From NCBI GenBank assembly GCA_963977415.1, contig CAXBOS010000004.1, forward strand, positions 248,001-312,000: a DNA stretch of 64,000 bases, written 5' to 3'. How positions within the stretch are numbered: position 1 is the first letter of the stretch; each line of letters opens with the position of its first letter. Of the stretch, positions 1-9,235 are shown piece by piece. Under the pieces are notes generated by a model. The model was not told the DNA's origin, did no database searches, and saw only the letters and a program-made list of their open reading frames with translations. The DNA is from Croceimicrobium sp963977415 (GTDB lineage Bacteria > Bacteroidota > Bacteroidia > Flavobacteriales > Schleiferiaceae). The translations under genes were made by a program, and so were the position numbers.

Positions 1-2
1 GT

Positions 3-713
3 ACCGAAAGCTGCGACTGGGCCAGTATGTTAATGCGTATGTACCTGCGCTACGCCGAACGGCAGGGTTATAAAGTAAGCGAACTTAATTACCAAGAAGG
101 CGATGTTGCTGGCGTTAAAACGGTGACCCTAGAAATTGAAGGTGATTATGCTTTTGGCTACCTAAAGGGAGAAAATGGCGTGCATCGCTTGGTGCGAATC
201 TCGCCCTTCGATAGTAATGCAAAGCGCCATACTTCTTTTGCATCAGTATATGTTTACCCTTTGGTAGATGATTCCATAGAAATTGATATTAGTCCTGCCG
301 ATATAGAATGGGACACCTTCCGCTCGGGTGGAGCCGGAGGGCAAAACGTGAACAAGGTGGAAACGGGTGTGCGCTTACGTCACGCTCCCTCTGGAATTGT
401 AATTGAAAATACCGAAAGCCGCTCGCAACTTCAAAATAAAGAAAAGGCTTTGCAATTGTTAAAGTCTCAGCTGTATGAAATTGAGATTGAAGCGAAAAAT
501 CAAGCCCGTGCTGAAATTGAAGCAGGTAAAAAGAAAATTGAGTGGGGTAGCCAAATTCGCAACTATGTGCTTCATCCTTACAAGTTAATTAAGGATGTGC
601 GCACCGCCCATGAAACCTCAAATGTTGATCAGGTTTTAGATGGTGATCTCGATGCGTTTATTAAGTCTTATTTAATGAGTAAAGGTCAAAGCCAAGACTT
701 GCAGGATAATTGA
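3..713 (+). CDS. prfB: Peptide chain release factor 2, C-terminal part (cut by window edge)
   Basis: RF2 recognises UGA and UAA stop codons and triggers release of the finished protein from the ribosome. The frame is open from the left edge with TESCDWASML, typical of RF2 before the codon-recognition domain. The stop-codon-reading tripeptide SPF lies in RISPFDSNAKRHTSF, and the catalytic GGQ loop is in SGGAGGQNVNKVE. The C-terminal HPYKLIKD and the acidic tail also fit the family. About one third of the protein is missing upstream, including the region where many prfB genes carry a programmed +1 frameshift, so that cannot be judged. The ATG at 27 is internal, not the true start. Confidence 0.97.
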   Translation, partial: TESCDWASMLMRMYLRYAERQGYKVSELNYQEGDVAGVKTVTLEIEGDYAFGYLKGENGVHRLVRISPFDSNAKRHTSFASVYVYPLVDDSIEIDISPADIEWDTFRSGGAGGQNVNKVETGVRLRHAPSGIVIENTESRSQLQNKEKALQLLKSQLYEIEIEAKNQARAEIEAGKKKIEWGSQIRNYVLHPYKLIKDVRTAHETSNVDQVLDGDLDAFIKSYLMSKGQSQDLQDN

Positions 714-754
714 GAACCTTCCTTAACAGTCATTATTGACCTTAGCTTAATCGA

Positions 755-761
755 TAGTTTG
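755..761 (+). promoter_or_regulatory. Possible -7 box for the large surface protein
   Basis: TAGTTTG resembles the Bacteroidota -7 box TAnnTTTG but is one base short. A TTG lies 16 bases upstream at 736-738. If real, transcription would start near 768, which excludes the TTG codon at 759 and favours the TTG at 807 as the start of the next gene. Weak evidence. Confidence 0.25.
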
Positions 762-806
762 AAATGTCGGCTTACTACCTTACATTCGAGCAATCGATTT
801 AAAATT

Positions 807-3800
807 TTGAGCCTAAAAAAGATTCTACTTCTTCTATTGTTCTGTCTAAGCTTTTTTGCAAAAGCTCAGCACATGGCCTTTGTTGAGAACCAGGGACAGT
901 GGCAAGGCGATTTCGATTATTTGCTGCGCAATGGTAGCGACTTTCTCTTCTTTAAAGTTGATGAGGTTAGAGTACAGCTCCTCGAAAAACATAGCGCAGG
1001 TGAAGAAATTCACCATCATCAGAATTCAGGGGAAGTGCTTCAGGGACACGTATACAGCATGCAATGGCTAGGCGTTAACAAGGAGGCAGAAGTTACGCGT
1101 ACTAATCTTGAAGGGGCTCCCTATTTAAATTATCTAAAAGGAAGTAACCCCGCTCATTGGAAATCTGGCTTGCGGCAATATCAGGAAATTGTTTACCATG
1201 AGATTTATCCTAATATCGACCTCCGTTACTATCTCAGCCCAGATGGAGTTTACAAATACGATTTCATTGTGAGGCCTGGGGGAAATCCCAATGATATTTC
1301 TTGGCAGTTTAAAGGGGTAGAGCGCTATGGTTTGGCAGGATCAGATTTGGCTTTGATTACTAGCGTTAAAAATGTGGTTTATACTGCTCCGCTAGCTTTT
1401 CAAGGAAGCGATAAAGTAGCGGCTGCTTTTAAACAGCAAGGCGATATTTTCTCGTATGCTGTGACAGAATATGATTCCGATCGTGAATTGGTTATCGATC
1501 CTACTTTGGTTTTTAGCACCTACAGTGCTAGCACCGACGATAACTTTGGTTTCACAGCTACCTTTGGTGAAGATGGTTCGGGCTATAATGCTGGGATTAA
1601 TTACATCTATGGCAATATCAATCGCGGCTTTCCTACTACCTTGGGTGCTTTTCAGGATTCTTCCAACGGTGGTGTTGTAGATGGGGTAGTGGCAAAATAT
1701 ACCGCCGATGGTAGTCAGCAAATTTATGCGACCTTTTTAGGGGGTTCTCAAAACGATGTCCCTTTTAGTTTGTTAGAAGGCCCTAATAAATCGTTAATAA
1801 TTTTAGGGGTTACGGGCTCCGCTAATTTCCCCGTTACCGCCAATGCCTTCGATACTTCTTTTAGTGCCGGCACATCCAGCGCACTAAGCATCGGCGGCTC
1901 CTTGAATTTCCCTTTATCCAGCGATATTTTTATTAGTATTTTAGATAGTACAGGCGGGAGTTTACTTGGTTCTACTTTTTTAGGAGATACAGCCATGGAT
2001 GGGGTGAATGACCGCCTAGAATTTAATTATGGAGATGCGGCTCGCGGAGATTTGAGTATCGATTCTCTAGGGAATATTTTAGGAGTCTCCTATACCTTTT
2101 CGCCTAATATCCCCATTGGTTCAGCCTTTAACAGTTCTTATCAAGGCGAGCAAGACGGAATGGTTTTCTCGTTTAATAGTGATTTAAGCCAACTAAATTG
2201 GAATAAAATAATTGGTGGTAATAGTAATGATGCGGTTTTTTCTCTGCGCTTTAGCCCTGCCAATCGCCTTTTTATAACGGGCGCTACCGAAAGTACTAAT
2301 TTATCTTACCCGAGTACTGGGGTTTATCAAGATAGCGCTAATGGTAAGGTCGATGGCTTTCTCGCCGAACTTAATCCGGCCAACGGCGAGGTGCTAAATT
2401 TCAGTTTTACGGGCACCAGCGAGCACGATGTTTCTTATTTCTTAGATATCGATGAAAAGGAGACGATTACTCTGTTCGGGCAAACCCGTGGCCCTTGGCC
2501 GCAAGTTGGAGATAGCTTGTGGGGGCAGCCGGGGAGCGCTCAATTTCTGCAACAATTTAGCCCCGATTTGCAATTAAATTTATCAACCACCTTTGGCGTT
2601 GGAACGACCTTGGCGACGAATATTTCGCCTACCGCCTTAATGGTAAGTGAATGTGGTGACGTATTTCTCTCGGGTTGGGGTGCGGGTTATGGTTCGCGTC
2701 GTGGCGCGATGGCTATTCCTAGAAACATGCCGCTTACTCAGGATGCATGGCGTGACACAACCGATTTTGGCGACTTTTATTTTCTTCGCTTGGATGCTTC
2801 TTGGAAACGATTAGAATACGCAACTTACTTTGGGCAGTTTGGTAATGGTCCCGATCACGTAGATGGTGGTAGTAGTCGTTTCCGTAAGGATGGGTCTATT
2901 TTTCAAGCGGTTTGTTCTTGTGGTGCCGACAGCAGTGGTTTTCCTACCACAGTTAATGCTTATGCTCCCAAAAAGATGAACCGTAATTGCAATATGGCCA
3001 TCTTTCGTTTCGATATGGAAGCCGATTCTATTGATGCAAAGGTTGAAATTGCCAGTGGTTACGCCGATACGGTTTGCTTTCCTAGCCAAGTGAAATTTGA
3101 TGATTTTAGCTTTAATGCTGATTGGGTGCTAGTGCAAAGTCCTAATGGAATTATTGATACCCTGCGCAATCAATTATTTAACATTGTAGATAGTGGCTTT
3201 AATCGCTATACATTCTATGCCCTCGATACTAATTGCTTTCTAATTGATAGCAGCTTTATTGACATCTTCTCTTTTGGTAGAGAGGTGCAAGCCGATTTTA
3301 GTATCGATTACGATAGTTGTAATCAAAGTGCTTTAGTCAATTTCCAAAATCAATCGCAGGGTGCCGCTCAATATCGATGGTTTTTTGGCGACGGTGATAG
3401 CGCTCAATCTGCCAATCCTAGTCATACCTATAGTCCTGGCGATTATGATATCCAATTAATTGCCATCGACCCTATCTGCGGAAGCGCCGACACCATTCGT
3501 AAAAGTATTAGTATCGTTCAGTCTAACTTATTTTTAGAAATGTCCAGCGATTTTCGTCCCTGCGATTTAAGTTATCCTTTAAGTTTACGCTTGGCGCAGA
3601 ACGGTTTCCATCAGTTTGAATGGTATTTAAATGGACAACTTCTCAATGAAAGCGCGGATAGTTTGATCTTGAATTTAAATAGCGGGGGTTTGTATGAAAT
3701 TCGCCTTGTGGCCACAGACACCATTTGTAATTTCGTTTTGGAAAGGGAGGAAAGTGCTTTCATTTTTGATGAAGGTTTTAACTTAGAGTTGCCTAATATC

Positions 3801-4064
3801 TTTAGTCCCAATGGCGATGGCTTAAATGATTTCTATGGCGCTTTAGCAGATGAGCTTTCCCTAGATTTTGTGGAAAATTCGAGCCTAGAAATTCGCGACA
3901 GGAACGGAATACTTGTTTTTTCGGGCGATGGTCTAGAAAATCTTTGGGATGGGAAGTTTAATAATATAGAAATGGCGAGTGGTGTTTACTTCTATCTCTT
4001 CAATTATCAAGATATTTGCGGCAACATTAAGGATGCTAAAGGATTTTTACATCTTCAACGATAA
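807..4064 (+). CDS. Large secreted surface protein with PKD-like domain and type IX C-terminal sorting domain
   Basis: Predicted to be exported by Sec and then by the type IX secretion system. From TTG 807 the N-terminus MSLKKILLLLLFCLSFFAKAQ is an ideal signal peptide. The frame is also open from TTG 759, giving a longer and less typical n-region. No in-frame ATG precedes the signal peptide, so a TTG start is likely. The N-terminal half (VENQGQWQG, then VFSTY, ATFLGG and similar repeats) looks like the DUF7948/SBBP-type propeller found in gliding-associated proteins. A PKD-like domain follows (YRWFFGDGDSAQSANPSHTY). The end, LPNIFSPNGDGLNDFYG to FLHLQR, is the gliding motility-associated CHU_C-type sorting domain. 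Likely an adhesin or envelope-surface protein; ligand unknown. Confidence 0.88.
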   Translation: MSLKKILLLLLFCLSFFAKAQHMAFVENQGQWQGDFDYLLRNGSDFLFFKVDEVRVQLLEKHSAGEEIHHHQNSGEVLQGHVYSMQWLGVNKEAEVTRTNLEGAPYLNYLKGSNPAHWKSGLRQYQEIVYHEIYPNIDLRYYLSPDGVYKYDFIVRPGGNPNDISWQFKGVERYGLAGSDLALITSVKNVVYTAPLAFQGSDKVAAAFKQQGDIFSYAVTEYDSDRELVIDPTLVFSTYSASTDDNFGFTATFGEDGSGYNAGINYIYGNINRGFPTTLGAFQDSSNGGVVDGVVAKYTADGSQQIYATFLGGSQNDVPFSLLEGPNKSLIILGVTGSANFPVTANAFDTSFSAGTSSALSIGGSLNFPLSSDIFISILDSTGGSLLGSTFLGDTAMDGVNDRLEFNYGDAARGDLSIDSLGNILGVSYTFSPNIPIGSAFNSSYQGEQDGMVFSFNSDLSQLNWNKIIGGNSNDAVFSLRFSPANRLFITGATESTNLSYPSTGVYQDSANGKVDGFLAELNPANGEVLNFSFTGTSEHDVSYFLDIDEKETITLFGQTRGPWPQVGDSLWGQPGSAQFLQQFSPDLQLNLSTTFGVGTTLATNISPTALMVSECGDVFLSGWGAGYGSRRGAMAIPRNMPLTQDAWRDTTDFGDFYFLRLDASWKRLEYATYFGQFGNGPDHVDGGSSRFRKDGSIFQAVCSCGADSSGFPTTVNAYAPKKMNRNCNMAIFRFDMEADSIDAKVEIASGYADTVCFPSQVKFDDFSFNADWVLVQSPNGIIDTLRNQLFNIVDSGFNRYTFYALDTNCFLIDSSFIDIFSFGREVQADFSIDYDSCNQSALVNFQNQSQGAAQYRWFFGDGDSAQSANPSHTYSPGDYDIQLIAIDPICGSADTIRKSISIVQSNLFLEMSSDFRPCDLSYPLSLRLAQNGFHQFEWYLNGQLLNESADSLILNLNSGGLYEIRLVATDTICNFVLEREESAFIFDEGFNLELPNIFSPNGDGLNDFYGALADELSLDFVENSSLEIRDRNGILVFSGDGLENLWDGKFNNIEMASGVYFYLFNYQDICGNIKDAKGFLHLQR

Positions 4065-4072
4065 ATAATATT

Positions 4073-4411
4073 ATGCGCTATTTTCATAATCCACGCTGCC
4101 AAAAAAGTAGAGAAGGCCTACAATTATTAGAAGGAAAAGGTCTTCAACCCGAAGTGGTGCTTTATATGACCGAGCCCTTGAGTCCCATGGACTTAGAAGA
4201 CATTTTGGCTAAACTCGACATCGATGCGGAAGACTTAATTCGCAGTAAAGAAGCCGTTTGGAAAGAAGAGTTTAAGGATAAAGAATTAAGTGAAGATGAA
4301 CTCGTTCTAGCCATGATTGAGTATCCCCAACTAATGGAGCGCCCCATTTTAGTGAATGGCGATAAAGCCGCCATTGGCCGTCCTCCCGAAAACTTATTGG
4401 AAATCCTTTAG
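4073..4411 (+). CDS. arsC: ArsC/Spx-family arsenate reductase-like protein
   Basis: Thioredoxin-fold protein of 112 residues, the usual ArsC length. The N-terminus YFHNPRCQKSR carries the catalytic Cys9 in the NPxCxKSR context of glutaredoxin-dependent arsenate reductases. The C-terminal RPILVNGDKAAIGRPPENL matches the family's cis-Pro region. It follows the surface protein by 8 bases and overlaps the convergent glycosyltransferase stop by 4 bases. No arsenic operon genes (arsR, arsB) are near, so it may be one of the common housekeeping ArsC-like proteins instead of a true arsenate-resistance enzyme. Confidence 0.85.
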   Translation: MRYFHNPRCQKSREGLQLLEGKGLQPEVVLYMTEPLSPMDLEDILAKLDIDAEDLIRSKEAVWKEEFKDKELSEDELVLAMIEYPQLMERPILVNGDKAAIGRPPENLLEIL

Positions 4412-6210
4412 TCGAAAGGCTCATTGATGCCGTAAATACGATTGTTTCCCTCTAGTAACTTAAGGGAAGCTTTGGTAATACGGATTTTTTCTCCTCGCGT
4501 TTCCAAAAAGCTACGCGCTTCAATTTGTGCGTATTCGCCCCATTCTTTCGGTATCACTTGGGCATGAAAAACGGTGAAGCTCGTATCAGATTGGAAGTTG
4601 GCGAGAGGCTGATTGGACCAATGAATTAATTCATCATGGGCGAAATAGGCAATAATAAGTTGTGCCTGAGTGCCAATTGGTGCAAAGTCAAGGTCGAATT
4701 GGCTCATTATAAAATCTTGCTTGCCTTTCAAATCATTTTTTTCGAGGGTAAGTTCAATTTGCCCACAGTATTCTTTTTCGCTAGTGCAGATGCCAATTCC
4801 GGAGAGCACAGTTTCTTGAATGTGATTTTTGTTAAGCTCTGATTTTAGCGAAAAGTGTTTTAGACTAAACCCTAAATGATCTTCCTTGCGCATCAGGCGA
4901 AAGCCATAACTTTCTATTAAACTCCCTAAAAATAAAGGGGCAGTATGGTCACTCGCGAGCACTATTTCTTGAGAGGGGAAATCTTGCAGGTATTGTATGA
5001 GCTCTTGCGGATTTTGATAATGGTAGTTTTCGGCACTTTCATAAGCATCGAGTTGGGCGTAAAAGTCCCATTTTTCTTCATCCAATTTTAAGATTAAAGC
5101 CGAATTATCAAGGCCTTGCTTGCTAAGATATTCGCGGGGATATTTAAAAGTACTTTGATAAGTTAAAGGATAATGCTGCCTATCTGCGTAAAGCGAATAA
5201 ATACCAGTAGATAAAATTAGAAGCAAGGATAGCCAGTGCAAGCGCATCTGCCGAAGAGCGAAAAGGGAAAGCAATAAAAGAGGCGCCGCGAAAATGAGCG
5301 TAGAATATTGGATGACCGGATTTACGGCGCGTGAGTAAAAGAATCCGATTAAAAAAGTTGCCCCGAACCAAATAATGCCTTGCCAATGCCTAGGCTTTTT
5401 AATTTTCCAAGGTGGAAGTGCAAGGGCGATGAAAACCGCAGCAATAAAGAGGTAAGAGAAGTGGAAAATATAAGCGCCGTATTCTAAAATAAAGGTATCG
5501 CTTGGCTTGCCCAACCAAGATCCTACGCCGCCTAGAGAAAGTTGATGGAAGAAAATGCCGAGATGTGGTAGGTAGAGTAAAAAAGTTAGCAAGCCACAGA
5601 CTATCCATTCTACCAGCGAGCGACAGCGGGCGATAAAAAGGGCGTGTAAACCCATTATGGCGACCACTAACAAGGCAAATTGATGGGTGTAGGCTGCGCC
5701 CGCTGCCGCCAAAGCAAAGCCGATTAAGTATTTAAAATGAGCCTCCTTATAAAAGTAAGACATCCAAAACCAAGCACTTAATAAGCAAAAAAACAGGCCC
5801 ACTTCGTAAGGACGAATAATTTGGCCATAATAAATAAAGTACTGACTAACTGCCATAATGGCCCCAGTGTATATACCAGCCTCTACTTGATTAATGGTTT
5901 TTGCTATAGCGAAAACCAGCAGTATAGAAGCAAGCGCGAGCAGGCTGAAGGGCAGTTTCAGTCCCCACAGGCTGTAGTTTACAAGGGGAGCATAATAGTA
6001 AAGAAATGTTTGCACCCCCGCAGGATGGCCCTCTATAAGAACGCCTTTTTCAATCAGTTCGCTGAAGTTAGAAAACTCCGTTCTATGTAATGCGCTTAGT
6101 TCATCATGCGTAAACTGCAACTGCGAATAATGCCAAAAAAGAGCACAAGCCGCCACCATAAGGATGAGAGCTTGGGCGATCTTATTTTGATAGAGACTAA
6201 GCTTCTTCAT
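4408..6210 (-). CDS. Integral membrane GT-C glycosyltransferase (PMT/ArnT-like)
   Basis: Probable polyprenyl-phosphate-sugar-dependent glycosyltransferase acting on the periplasmic side of the inner membrane. After the first membrane segment (about residues 10-28) comes HDE (35-37), in the place of the acidic catalytic motif of GT39/GT83 enzymes. Around ten hydrophobic segments follow to about residue 340, including VNPVIQYSTLIFAAPLLLL. The last 230 residues are soluble and presumably periplasmic. The substrate cannot be read from sequence. It overlaps the 3' end of the oligopeptidase gene by 14 bases, so the two are probably co-transcribed. Its stop codon overlaps that of the convergent arsC-like gene. 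Confidence 0.75.
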   Translation of the reverse strand: MKKLSLYQNKIAQALILMVAACALFWHYSQLQFTHDELSALHRTEFSNFSELIEKGVLIEGHPAGVQTFLYYYAPLVNYSLWGLKLPFSLLALASILLVFAIAKTINQVEAGIYTGAIMAVSQYFIYYGQIIRPYEVGLFFCLLSAWFWMSYFYKEAHFKYLIGFALAAAGAAYTHQFALLVVAIMGLHALFIARCRSLVEWIVCGLLTFLLYLPHLGIFFHQLSLGGVGSWLGKPSDTFILEYGAYIFHFSYLFIAAVFIALALPPWKIKKPRHWQGIIWFGATFLIGFFYSRAVNPVIQYSTLIFAAPLLLLSLFALRQMRLHWLSLLLILSTGIYSLYADRQHYPLTYQSTFKYPREYLSKQGLDNSALILKLDEEKWDFYAQLDAYESAENYHYQNPQELIQYLQDFPSQEIVLASDHTAPLFLGSLIESYGFRLMRKEDHLGFSLKHFSLKSELNKNHIQETVLSGIGICTSEKEYCGQIELTLEKNDLKGKQDFIMSQFDLDFAPIGTQAQLIIAYFAHDELIHWSNQPLANFQSDTSFTVFHAQVIPKEWGEYAQIEARSFLETRGEKIRITKASLKLLEGNNRIYGINEPFD

Positions 6211-8266
6211 TTAAGAGATGAATTAAAAAGGCGTATTCCATGGCGGTTTCACGCAATGCTTCAAAACGACCACTTGCCCCACCATGCCCTGTTTCCATAT
6301 TGGTATAAAGTAAAAGTGGATTACTGTCTGTTTTGGTTTCGCGTAATTTGGCGCACCATTTAGCGGGTTCCCAGTATTGAACTTGCGAATCGTGCAAGCC
6401 AGTAGTAATTAGCAAGGCAGGATAGTTTTGCGCTTTCACATTATCGTAAGGCGAATAGGATTTCATGTATTGATAGTATTCCTGATTATTGGGATTACCC
6501 CACTCGTCGTACTCGCCGGTGGTTAAAGGAATACTTTCGTCGAGCATGGTGGTTACCACATCAACAAAAGGAACCGCCGCAATCATGGCGTGGAAAAGTT
6601 CAGGTTTGAGATTTATTACCGCGCCAATAAGTAGTCCACCCGCGCTGCCGCCTAAGCCGCTTAGCAATTTAGGACTAGTATATTTTTCTTTGATTAGGTG
6701 TTCTGCACAAGCGATATAATCGTAGAAAGTATTGCGCTTTTGAAGCATTTTGCCGTCTTCATACCATTTACGTCCGAGGTATTGTCCGCCGCGCACGTGG
6801 GCAATTACAAAGATAAATCCCCGGTCTAACAAGCTTAATCGCGTGGATGAAAAATTGGGCTCGATAGTATGACCATAAGAGCCATAGGCGTAAAGCAAGG
6901 TTTTTTGAGGCTGTCCTTTTTTAAAGCAATCTTTGCGATAAACTAGCGACATTGGGATTTTGGTACCATCATGGCCATTGGCCCAAATACGTTCTGATTG
7001 GTAGAGATTTTCATTGTAGCCACCTACAACTTCTTGTTGTTTTAATAGCTGCTTTTCTTGGGTAGCCATGTTTATCTCCATCACCGCATTAGGGCTCGTT
7101 AGAGATGAGTAGGAATAGCGCAGATTTTCACTGTCAAAATCGGGATTAATGCCACAGCCCGCCGTATAAGTTTCGCTCCCGAAATCCATGTAATAATCGA
7201 GGCTTCCGTCCCAACGCTTCACGCGTATTTTAGTTAGACCTTCTTTGCGCTCTTCAATTACGAGGTAATTTCTAAAGAGTTCAATTCCTTCTAAAAATAT
7301 CTCTTCGCGGTGGGGAATCACTTCTTCCCAGTTTTCACAAAGACTCTGGTAAATGGGGCAGCGCATTAATTTAAAATTATCCGCCTGCTGATAATTAGTG
7401 CGTATATACCAATACTCACCAAAATGAGCGACCATGTATTCTAGGTCTTGCTTGCGGGGCTGAATAATGCTGAAATCGCTCTCCGGCTGATTTGATTTTA
7501 TAAAGCGGAATTCGTTTGATAATGTGCTGTACGATCCGATTAAAATGAAGTCTTCGCTTTTAGATTTGTAAACGCTACAAACAAAGGTGGAGTCTTCTTC
7601 ATGGAAAACTTCAAGGTCTTCAAAGGGGCCTTCGGTTTTACTGCCGAAGTGGTGGCGGAAAACTTTATTGGGTCTTAAAGTTTCATCTTTAGTAGTATAA
7701 AAAAGATAGTTGCTATCGGCTGACCAGGTGCAAGAGCCGGTGGTTTCTTTTATTTCTCGCGTTAAAACCTCGCCACTTACCAAATTTTTAAAATGGATGG
7801 TGTAAATGCGACGGCTCACGGTATCTACTCCATAAGCCAACCATTGATTATTGGGGCTAATGCTCAAGCCCCCAATTTGATAAAAACTATGCTTAGCTGC
7901 TTCAATATTTGCGTCAATAAGAATTTCCTCTTCACCTTTTAAGCTCCCCTTTTTACGACAGTAGAGTGGATGTTCTTGTCCTTTGTTGTAACGGATATAA
8001 TACCAATATCCGTGTTTTTGATAAGGTACAGATTGGTCATCTTCTTTAATACGACCTTTAATTTCTTCAAATAAGCTTCCTTGCAAATCTTCTGTAACCT
8101 GCATAAAAGCTTTATGGTAGGCGTTTTCTTCTTCAAGGTAGGCAATGGTTTCTGCCTTTTCTTTGTCTCTTAACCAATAGTAATTATCCTCGCGTTCATC
8201 GCCATGTGTAAGCAATGTATGAGGTATTTTTTCCGCTTGAGGAGCTTTGCTTTTTAGTGAAGACAT
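6197..8266 (-). CDS. ptrB: Oligopeptidase B / prolyl oligopeptidase family S9A
   Basis: Serine peptidase that trims short peptides, typically after basic residues in the oligopeptidase B branch. The length of 689 residues matches the family. Residues 1-400 form the beta-propeller gate (for example DNYYWLRDKEK near the start). The C-terminal alpha/beta hydrolase domain carries the GGSAGG nucleophile elbow with Ser541, Asp626 in LHDSQV and His661 in TGHGG, a complete triad. There is no signal peptide, so it should be cytoplasmic. The ATG lies in a divergent junction with the SDR gene. It is first in a two-gene unit with the membrane glycosyltransferase. Confidence 0.92.
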   Translation of the reverse strand: MSSLKSKAPQAEKIPHTLLTHGDEREDNYYWLRDKEKAETIAYLEEENAYHKAFMQVTEDLQGSLFEEIKGRIKEDDQSVPYQKHGYWYYIRYNKGQEHPLYCRKKGSLKGEEEILIDANIEAAKHSFYQIGGLSISPNNQWLAYGVDTVSRRIYTIHFKNLVSGEVLTREIKETTGSCTWSADSNYLFYTTKDETLRPNKVFRHHFGSKTEGPFEDLEVFHEEDSTFVCSVYKSKSEDFILIGSYSTLSNEFRFIKSNQPESDFSIIQPRKQDLEYMVAHFGEYWYIRTNYQQADNFKLMRCPIYQSLCENWEEVIPHREEIFLEGIELFRNYLVIEERKEGLTKIRVKRWDGSLDYYMDFGSETYTAGCGINPDFDSENLRYSYSSLTSPNAVMEINMATQEKQLLKQQEVVGGYNENLYQSERIWANGHDGTKIPMSLVYRKDCFKKGQPQKTLLYAYGSYGHTIEPNFSSTRLSLLDRGFIFVIAHVRGGQYLGRKWYEDGKMLQKRNTFYDYIACAEHLIKEKYTSPKLLSGLGGSAGGLLIGAVINLKPELFHAMIAAVPFVDVVTTMLDESIPLTTGEYDEWGNPNNQEYYQYMKSYSPYDNVKAQNYPALLITTGLHDSQVQYWEPAKWCAKLRETKTDSNPLLLYTNMETGHGGASGRFEALRETAMEYAFLIHLLNEEA

Positions 8267-8358
8267 CGTTGAATTTAAATTTCGGCAAAACTACAGAGAA
8301 GGAAATACTTAAGGCGCATAATTACTTATATTGCGCAGAAAGATTAAAACAACCGATT

Positions 8359-9234
8359 ATGACATATACGAAAGGAATGCTGCGCGATGATGCTTTAGCA
8401 GGTAAGGTGATTGTAATTACTGGTGGCGGGACGGGTTTAGGTCGTGCTATGGGTGAATATTTTTTAGAGTTGGGAGCCAAGTTGGCTATTTGTGGCAGAC
8501 GAGAAGAAGTTTTGGCTAAAGCGGCTGAAGAAATGATGGCTGCCAAAGGAGGTGAAGTATTTTACAAGACTTGTGATGTTCGTAAGTACGATGAGGTTGA
8601 AGCTTTCCGCGATGCGGTTTTAGAAAAATACTCGCAGGTAGATGTGTTATTAAATAATGCGGCAGGAAATTTTATCAGCCCTACAGAGCGATTATCGCCC
8701 GGAGCTTTCGATGCCGTTATTGATATCGTTTTAAAGGGGACTAAAAACTGTACTCTTGCTTTTGGAAAAGATTGGATAAGCAAAGAACAAAAGGATAAGG
8801 TAGTATTAAGTATTACAACCACTTACGCTAATACAGGCTCGGCCTTTGTAGTACCCTCAGCGATGGCTAAGGCGGGGGTTTCTGCCATGACTAGATCTTT
8901 AGCAGTAGAATGGGCACGCTATGGAATTCGTTTTAATGCCATTGCACCAGGCCCATTTCCAACGGAAGGAGCGTGGAGTCGTTTAATGCCAGGTGATATT
9001 CCTGATATGTTAAAAGTAGAAAATCAAATTCCTTTAAAAAGAGCGGGGAATTTGCAAGAACTAGCTAATCTAGCCGCCTATTTAGTGAGTGATTTTGCTC
9101 CCTACATGAACGGTGAAATTGTAACTATTGACGGTGGCGAGTGGTTGCTGGGCGCTGGTGAGTTAAACTTTTTACAAGCTGTTCCAGATGAAATGTGGGA
9201 CTGGATTGGTGAAGCTACCCGCAAAGGAAAATAA
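8359..9234 (+). CDS. SDR oxidoreductase, 2,4-dienoyl-CoA reductase-like
   Basis: Likely NADPH-dependent reduction of 2,4-dienoyl-CoA during breakdown of polyunsaturated fatty acids. The cofactor motif TGGGTGLG (21-28) and NNAAGNF are clear. The usual SDR YxxxK is replaced by S167-A-M-A-K171, which is the arrangement in dienoyl-CoA reductases of the mitochondrial/peroxisomal type (PSAxAKAG); the tail RFNAIAPGP also fits. The frame stays open upstream to 8215, but that stretch lies over the oligopeptidase start. ATG 8359 gives the expected N-terminus and 291 residues. The lipoprotein gene follows after one base, so translation may be coupled. Confidence 0.85.
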   Translation: MTYTKGMLRDDALAGKVIVITGGGTGLGRAMGEYFLELGAKLAICGRREEVLAKAAEEMMAAKGGEVFYKTCDVRKYDEVEAFRDAVLEKYSQVDVLLNNAAGNFISPTERLSPGAFDAVIDIVLKGTKNCTLAFGKDWISKEQKDKVVLSITTTYANTGSAFVVPSAMAKAGVSAMTRSLAVEWARYGIRFNAIAPGPFPTEGAWSRLMPGDIPDMLKVENQIPLKRAGNLQELANLAAYLVSDFAPYMNGEIVTIDGGEWLLGAGELNFLQAVPDEMWDWIGEATRKGK

Positions 9235-9235
9235 A

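Noticed and set aside
8215..8358. N-terminal extension of the SDR gene
   Set aside because: The extra 48 codons overlap the 5' end of the divergent oligopeptidase gene and match no SDR N-terminus; ATG 8359 fits the family.
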